Shown one piece after another: positions 6,974 through 8,981 of a stretch of 8,981 nt of DNA (position 1 is its first letter; every line of letters begins with the position of its first letter). The translations under genes were made by a program, and so were the position numbers. Source of the DNA: an uncultured Alistipes sp. (GTDB lineage Bacteria > Bacteroidota > Bacteroidia > Bacteroidales > Rikenellaceae); assembly GCA_947174295.1 (NCBI GenBank), contig CAMWIG010000077.1, positions 1 through 8,981 on the forward strand, written 5' to 3'. The notes beneath the pieces are model-generated. The model searched no databases. It saw only the letters and a list, made by a program, of their open reading frames with translations, and had not been told where the DNA came from.

Positions 6974-8133
6974 CGCGCGCCGTTTTTACGTGCCAGACTG
7001 CGGCTCGCCCAAAGAATGTAGCAGAGACACGCCGCTACGAAGACGAGACCCCAGCGCGCCTCCCCGACGGTGCGCACCACGACTCCGATTATCGGCGCGG
7101 AGAGCGCTCCGGCCGAAATGGCGAGTATCATGAGCCCCGAGGCTTCGTTCTCGCGGCCGGGCGCCGCCTTGGTCGCCGACGCGAAGAGCGTCGCGAAGAT
7201 GCAGGCCATGGTGAAGCCCATAAGACCCACTTGCAGGAATACTACCCACGGAGCGCATCCGGCGGTGAAGAACACGCCTGCGCAGAGCGCGATTGCCGCC
7301 GCCATGTTCCACGTGAGGTATTTCAGGTCGGAGATTCGCGTCAGCACCACGGCTCCTGCTATCGTGCCGACGATGCGGCAGGCGTAGTAGCCGGTGGTGA
7401 TGAGTATCGGGTTGTCCGTCTGCACGAGCTGTGCCGAGAGGTATCCCACGCCGACGTCGCCGGCGATGAAGCATGCCACGCCGGCCGTGCAGACGGCTAC
7501 CGTGCGGTTGCCGAGCAGGCGGAAGCACTCGCCGAAGCCGGCGCTGCTCTGCGCCGAGTATTCGTCCATGCGCGTGTGGTTGAGCCAGATTCCGCATACG
7601 ACGGTTATTCCGGCATAGACGGGCATGATGTAGCGCCAGCTTCCGAATTCGGCCGTGAGCCATGCCACGAGCGGTGCGAGCAGCAGCAGCGACGTGTTGC
7701 GGAATATCTGTCCTACGGTCAGGTAGCTCGTCATCTTCTCGGCGGGGGCTATCGCCGCCAGCATGGGGTTTACGGCCACCTGAATCGCCGTGTTGCCTAT
7801 GCCGAGCAGTCCGAATCCCGCGAAGTACCGCCACAGCGGACAGTCGGCGCCTGCGGTGTAGGGCACTACCAGTCCGGCCATCGTGAGGATGTAGCCTGCC
7901 ATGGCCGTATTCTTGCGGCCTATGCGGTTCATCATGCCGGCCATCGGCACCGAGAGCAGCAGGAACCACAGGAACACCATCGTCGGCAGGAACGACACCG
8001 CCCCGGCGTATTCGTCGGGGAAATCGGCCGCTACGAGGTTGGTTATCGGGGCTATCATGTCGCAGAAGCCCATGACGAAAAATCCCGCCAGAACGGGGAA
8101 GAGTTGTCTTTTATCTACTGCGTATTCGCTCAT
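6970..8133 (-). CDS. MFS transporter, FHS/FucP-like sugar permease
   Basis: A 387-residue inner-membrane protein with about 12 predicted helices, roughly at 11-33, 45-65, 77-93, 100-125, 143-161, 167-185, 210-235, 243-265, 275-291, 295-320, 331-353 and 360-378. The loop between helices 2 and 3 carries the MFS signature GMMNRIGRKN (66-75). FFVMGFCDMIAPITN in helix 1 and GNTAIQVAVNPMLAAIAP in helix 4 resemble the fucose/glucose-galactose:H+ symporter (FHS) group, so proton-driven sugar uptake is the best guess; the substrate is unknown. It is the first gene of the five-gene minus-strand operon and overlaps the next gene by 4 bp (ATGA). The leader of about 90 nt contains a GC-rich palindrome and an A-rich stretch directly before the ATG. 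Confidence 0.9.
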   Translation of the reverse strand: MSEYAVDKRQLFPVLAGFFVMGFCDMIAPITNLVAADFPDEYAGAVSFLPTMVFLWFLLLSVPMAGMMNRIGRKNTAMAGYILTMAGLVVPYTAGADCPLWRYFAGFGLLGIGNTAIQVAVNPMLAAIAPAEKMTSYLTVGQIFRNTSLLLLAPLVAWLTAEFGSWRYIMPVYAGITVVCGIWLNHTRMDEYSAQSSAGFGECFRLLGNRTVAVCTAGVACFIAGDVGVGYLSAQLVQTDNPILITTGYYACRIVGTIAGAVVLTRISDLKYLTWNMAAAIALCAGVFFTAGCAPWVVFLQVGLMGFTMACIFATLFASATKAAPGRENEASGLMILAISAGALSAPIIGVVVRTVGEARWGLVFVAACLCYILWASRSLARKNGAR

Positions 8134-8156
8134 GTCTCAATTTGTTTGCGGTTTCG

Positions 8157-8185
8157 CATCGTCCCGCCGCGCGGCGGAGCGGATG
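8157..8185 (-). promoter_or_regulatory. GC-rich hairpin in the transporter operon leader
   Basis: A perfect 14-bp palindrome (8164-8177, CCGCCGCGCGGCGG) lies 30-44 bases upstream of the transporter ATG. As RNA it can fold as CCGCC/GGCGG with a GCGC loop, extended below an internal loop by CATC (8157-8160) pairing with GATG (8182-8185). It would be the most stable element in the leader and could affect translation or mRNA stability, or be a protein-binding palindrome. No known riboswitch was recognised. Confidence 0.5.
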
Positions 8186-8231
8186 TCGAAGCCTTGTCCG
8201 TACTGTCGTTTCATTCAAGTGTAAAGAGATT

Positions 8232-8262
8232 CAAAGTTAGTTTTTTTTCGTCAAATACCATA
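8232..8262 (-). promoter_or_regulatory. Candidate promoter of the transporter operon
   Basis: On the minus strand TAACTTTG (8239-8232) matches the Bacteroidetes -7 consensus TAnnTTTG. At exactly 19 bp upstream is TATG (8262-8259), three of four bases of the -33 TTTG. Transcription would begin near 8225, giving a leader of about 92 nt. A true TTTG lies at 8255-8252 but its spacer is only 12 bp. Confidence 0.5.
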
Positions 8263-8273
8263 ATTTTTTCGTC
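8243..8273. repeat. Exact 10-bp direct repeat TTTTTTCGTC, 21 bp apart
   Basis: TTTTTTCGTC occurs at 8243-8252 and 8264-8273, a start-to-start distance of 21 bp or two helical turns, so both copies face the same side of the helix. The copies overlap and flank the -33 region of the candidate transporter promoter. They may be phased A-tracts that bend DNA or sites for a regulator. Confidence 0.6.
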
Positions 8274-8328
8274 CGTAATTTGTTTCGGCATCCCTCTGCG
8301 GCTCCGTGCGCGGCGTGCGACCGGCGTT

Positions 8329-8350
8329 TGTTAAGATATTGTTAATATAT
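8329..8350 (+). repeat. Tandem 11-bp direct repeat upstream of the ncRNA promoter
   Basis: TGTTAAGATAT (8329-8339) is followed directly by TGTTAATATAT (8340-8350), differing at one base. The pair ends 15 bp before the -33 element of the plus-strand promoter at 8366, where an UP-element or an activator site would sit. Confidence 0.65.
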
Positions 8351-8365
8351 TTTTCGTGCCGAAAT

Positions 8366-8396
8366 TTTGCAGTTCGGACAAATTGAGCTACTTTTG
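8366..8396 (+). promoter_or_regulatory. Strong Bacteroidetes-type promoter for the ncRNA
   Basis: TTTG (8366-8369), a 19-bp spacer and TACTTTTG (8389-8396) match the major Bacteroidetes sigma-factor consensus (-33 TTTG, -7 TAnnTTTG) at every defined base. Transcription is expected to start about 8401-8403. The upstream DNA is AT-rich, with a tandem repeat at 8329-8350. Confidence 0.85.
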
Positions 8397-8441
8397 CAAC
8401 GTGTTCCGCAACCCCTTTGATAAAGAGGATAACCGAAGAAT

Positions 8442-8579
8442 ATGAAGCTTAATCTGCACATAGACCGCCGACAGCGCCAGAGAGGACGTTTCGCCCTCTG
8501 CTCGTCGGGACTCTGTCGAAAGGGCGCGGAGGTGCGTGCGCAGGTATCAGAGCAATCGTACATTGTCGCGAACAGATGA
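8442..8579 (+). CDS. Possible 45-residue small ORF inside the ncRNA
   Basis: An ATG-to-TGA frame of 45 codons lies wholly between the strong promoter and the terminator, with an AGAGGA sequence about 11 nt before the ATG. The product would be basic (eight Arg in the first 26 residues), with a CSSGLC motif at 20-25 and no membrane segment or recognised domain. The same bases form the paired arms of the predicted RNA hairpin, and a frame of this length easily arises by chance in GC-rich DNA, so the RNA reading is preferred. I do not recognise the peptide. Confidence 0.18.
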   Translation: MKLNLHIDRRQRQRGRFALCSSGLCRKGAEVRAQVSEQSYIVANR

Positions 8580-8584
8580 ATCAG

Positions 8585-8623
8585 CCGCTATGACACAGTG
8601 TGTCGTAGCGGTTTTTATTTTTT
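8585..8623 (+). terminator. Strong intrinsic terminator of the ncRNA
   Basis: Bases 8585-8596 pair with 8600-8611 in a 12-bp stem (eleven Watson-Crick pairs and one G-U) closed by an AGT triloop, followed at once by TTTTTATTTTTT (8612-8623). This is a classic rho-independent terminator for plus-strand transcription. Confidence 0.93.
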
Positions 8624-8627
8624 CGGT

Positions 8628-8643
8628 GCGGGTTTTCACCCGC
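8628..8643. repeat. Hairpin directly after the terminator
   Basis: GCGGGT (8628-8633) and ACCCGC (8638-8643) form a perfect 6-bp stem with a TTTC loop, only 4 bp after the terminator T tract. No T tract follows on either strand. It opens the 358-bp stretch (8624-8981) in which I see no convincing gene. Confidence 0.6.
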
Positions 8644-8660
8644 CGGGGCACGGGTTAGGA

Positions 8661-8671
8661 TGTGGATAAGA
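8661..8671. repeat. DnaA-box match and first copy of 10-mer GTGGATAAGA
   Basis: TGTGGATAA (8661-8669) is the reverse complement of the canonical DnaA box TTATCCACA. The 10-mer GTGGATAAGA (8662-8671) recurs exactly at 8972-8981. A single perfect box can occur by chance in 9 kb, so a role in replication is not claimed. Confidence 0.35.
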
Positions 8672-8688
8672 TATAGAGTGTAAGGGCC

Positions 8689-8708
8689 GCCAATACCGCG
8701 GGTATGGC
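8689..8708. repeat. Hairpin with 8-bp stem and one bulged A
   Basis: GCC plus ATACC (8689-8691, 8693-8697) pairs with GGTAT plus GGC (8701-8708) around a GCG loop, leaving A8692 bulged. No T tract follows. CCGCGG also occurs twice here (8696-8701 and 8717-8722). Confidence 0.5.
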
Positions 8709-8742
8709 AGTTCGTGCCGCGGCCGGCAAAACCGGAATGCTC

Positions 8743-8782
8743 GGGGCTGGGGTCTGATTTGCAACCACGACCGCAGGTCGTG
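8743..8782. repeat. REP-like unit, copy 1, with hairpin
   Basis: Bases 8743-8772 are the first copy of a 30-bp sequence (GGGGCTGGGGT, then GATTTGCAAC, then ACGACC). Its end forms one arm of a perfect hairpin: CACGACC (8766-8772), GCA loop, GGTCGTG (8776-8782). Copy 2 at 8903-8937 matches at 28 of 30 bases, with a 5-base GGGGT insertion. Confidence 0.65.
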
Positions 8783-8866
8783 CATGGCAGCGGCAAGAAA
8801 CGAACAGAGGTTAAGGACATTTTGAGGACAGTTCGGCAACCGGCCCTAAGCTGTGGACGTGACATA

Positions 8867-8906
8867 GTGCGATGACGTGCTATCGCACCCCTCCCTGAGG
8901 GAGGGG
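8867..8906. repeat. Two back-to-back hairpins
   Basis: GTGCGAT (8867-8873) pairs with ATCGCAC (8882-8888) around an 8-nt loop. It abuts a second perfect hairpin, CCCCTCCC (8888-8895), TGA loop, GGGAGGGG (8899-8906). The second hairpin runs directly into REP-like copy 2. Neither has a T tract, so they are unlikely to be intrinsic terminators; palindromes of this kind are typical of dispersed intergenic repeats. Confidence 0.65.
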
Positions 8907-8950
8907 CTGGGGTGGGGTCGGATTTGCAACAACGACCCCACGAGGGGCGT
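8903..8950. repeat. REP-like unit, copy 2, with hairpin
   Basis: Bases 8903-8937 repeat copy 1 (8743-8772) with two substitutions and a 5-base insertion. As in copy 1, the ACGACC end starts a hairpin: ACG and CCCC (8932-8934, 8936-8939) pair with GGGG and CGT (8944-8950) around an ACGA loop, with A8935 bulged. Confidence 0.6.
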
Positions 8951-8971
8951 CAAGTGGGAGAGAGCCGTCCA

Positions 8972-8981
8972 GTGGATAAGA
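8972..8981. repeat. Second copy of 10-mer GTGGATAAGA
   Basis: An exact repeat of 8662-8671, 310 bp downstream and cut off by the end of the window. AGTGGATAA (8971-8979) differs from the DnaA-box complement at one base. Confidence 0.5.

Larger units (their letters stand above)
8402..8623 (+). ncRNA. Structured non-coding RNA, possibly 6S-like / Bacteroidales-1
   Basis: The transcript from the promoter at 8366-8396 to the terminator at 8585-8623 is about 220 nt. By hand it folds into one long bulged hairpin. The closing helix pairs 8402-8409 with 8568-8574 (one bulged C). The 5' side of the following bubble (8410-8438) can form a small hairpin (8412-8418 with 8422-8428, one mismatch). Further helices are 8439-8441/8562-8564, 8447-8450/8550-8553, 8454-8460/8537-8543 (one mismatch), and an apical hairpin 8468-8508 made of 5, 3, 5 and 2 bp. 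That the closing helix starts at the predicted transcription start favours a functional RNA over a chance ORF. A long bulged hairpin bounded by this promoter type and a terminator is how I recall the Bacteroidales-1 class and 6S RNA, which sequesters RNA polymerase. The class assignment is inference. A 45-codon ORF overlaps it. Confidence 0.65.

Noticed and set aside
8134..8225. A riboswitch in the transporter leader
   Set aside because: Only one simple palindrome is seen, and no known aptamer core was recognised.
8342..8563. A 73-codon minus-strand frame over the ncRNA and its promoter
   Set aside because: It lies antisense to a consensus promoter and a structured transcript and has no supporting start context.
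8581..8865. A 94-codon minus-strand frame in the right-end region
   Set aside because: It runs through the terminator, several hairpins and a REP-like copy, and has no recognisable domain. It looks like a spurious frame across repeats.
8743..8937. A CRISPR array
   Set aside because: There are only two copies, 160 bp apart with unequal flanks, and no cas gene.
8624..8981. A replication origin, because of the DnaA-box match
   Set aside because: There is one perfect and one near match only, the DNA is GC-rich without an unwinding element, and no replication gene is visible.

Overview
The window looks like chromosomal DNA from a GC-rich member of the Bacteroidales; an Alistipes-like genome is my best guess, but taxonomy cannot be proven from the sequence alone. 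Supporting signs are promoters of the Bacteroidetes type (-33 TTTG, -7 TAnnTTTG), starts without a clear Shine-Dalgarno, a predicted outer-membrane beta-barrel protein, and protein sequences that read like Bacteroidales homologues. There are seven confident protein genes, one strong non-coding RNA candidate and a repeat-rich, gene-free right end.

Left part (1-2854, plus strand): after a short leader with a candidate promoter lies a U32-family protein (TTG start, 107-1897). It belongs to the group that includes the iron-sulfur RNA hydroxylation factors TrhP and RlhA. A 69-bp AT-rich gap carrying three 7-bp repeats separates it from a class I SAM-dependent methyltransferase of the RlmI/RlmK type (1967-2854). 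Both look like RNA-modification enzymes.

Middle (2862-8133, minus strand): five tightly packed genes read leftward as one probable operon. In order of transcription they are an FHS/FucP-like sugar transporter of the MFS, a small outer-membrane beta-barrel protein, PhoH-like ATPase, PepD-type aminoacyl-histidine dipeptidase and a diacylglycerol-kinase-family lipid kinase. Junctions are -4, +4, +12 and -17 bp. The operon meets the methyltransferase tail to tail across 7 bp. A candidate promoter (8232-8262) and a GC-rich palindrome lie in its 5' leader.

Right part (8134-8981): divergent from the operon is a textbook Bacteroidetes promoter (TTTG, 19-bp spacer, TACTTTTG). About 190 bp further on is a strong intrinsic terminator. 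Between them is about 180 nt that can be folded by hand into one long bulged hairpin whose closing helix begins at the predicted transcription start. This is the layout of 6S RNA and of the Bacteroidales-1 RNA class, and it is the most interesting item here. A 45-codon ORF in the same interval is the competing reading. The last 358 bases hold no convincing gene but carry several hairpins, two copies of a 30-bp REP-like sequence and two copies of a 10-mer, one of which contains a perfect DnaA-box sequence.

No CRISPR array, tRNA, rRNA or transposase gene was seen.
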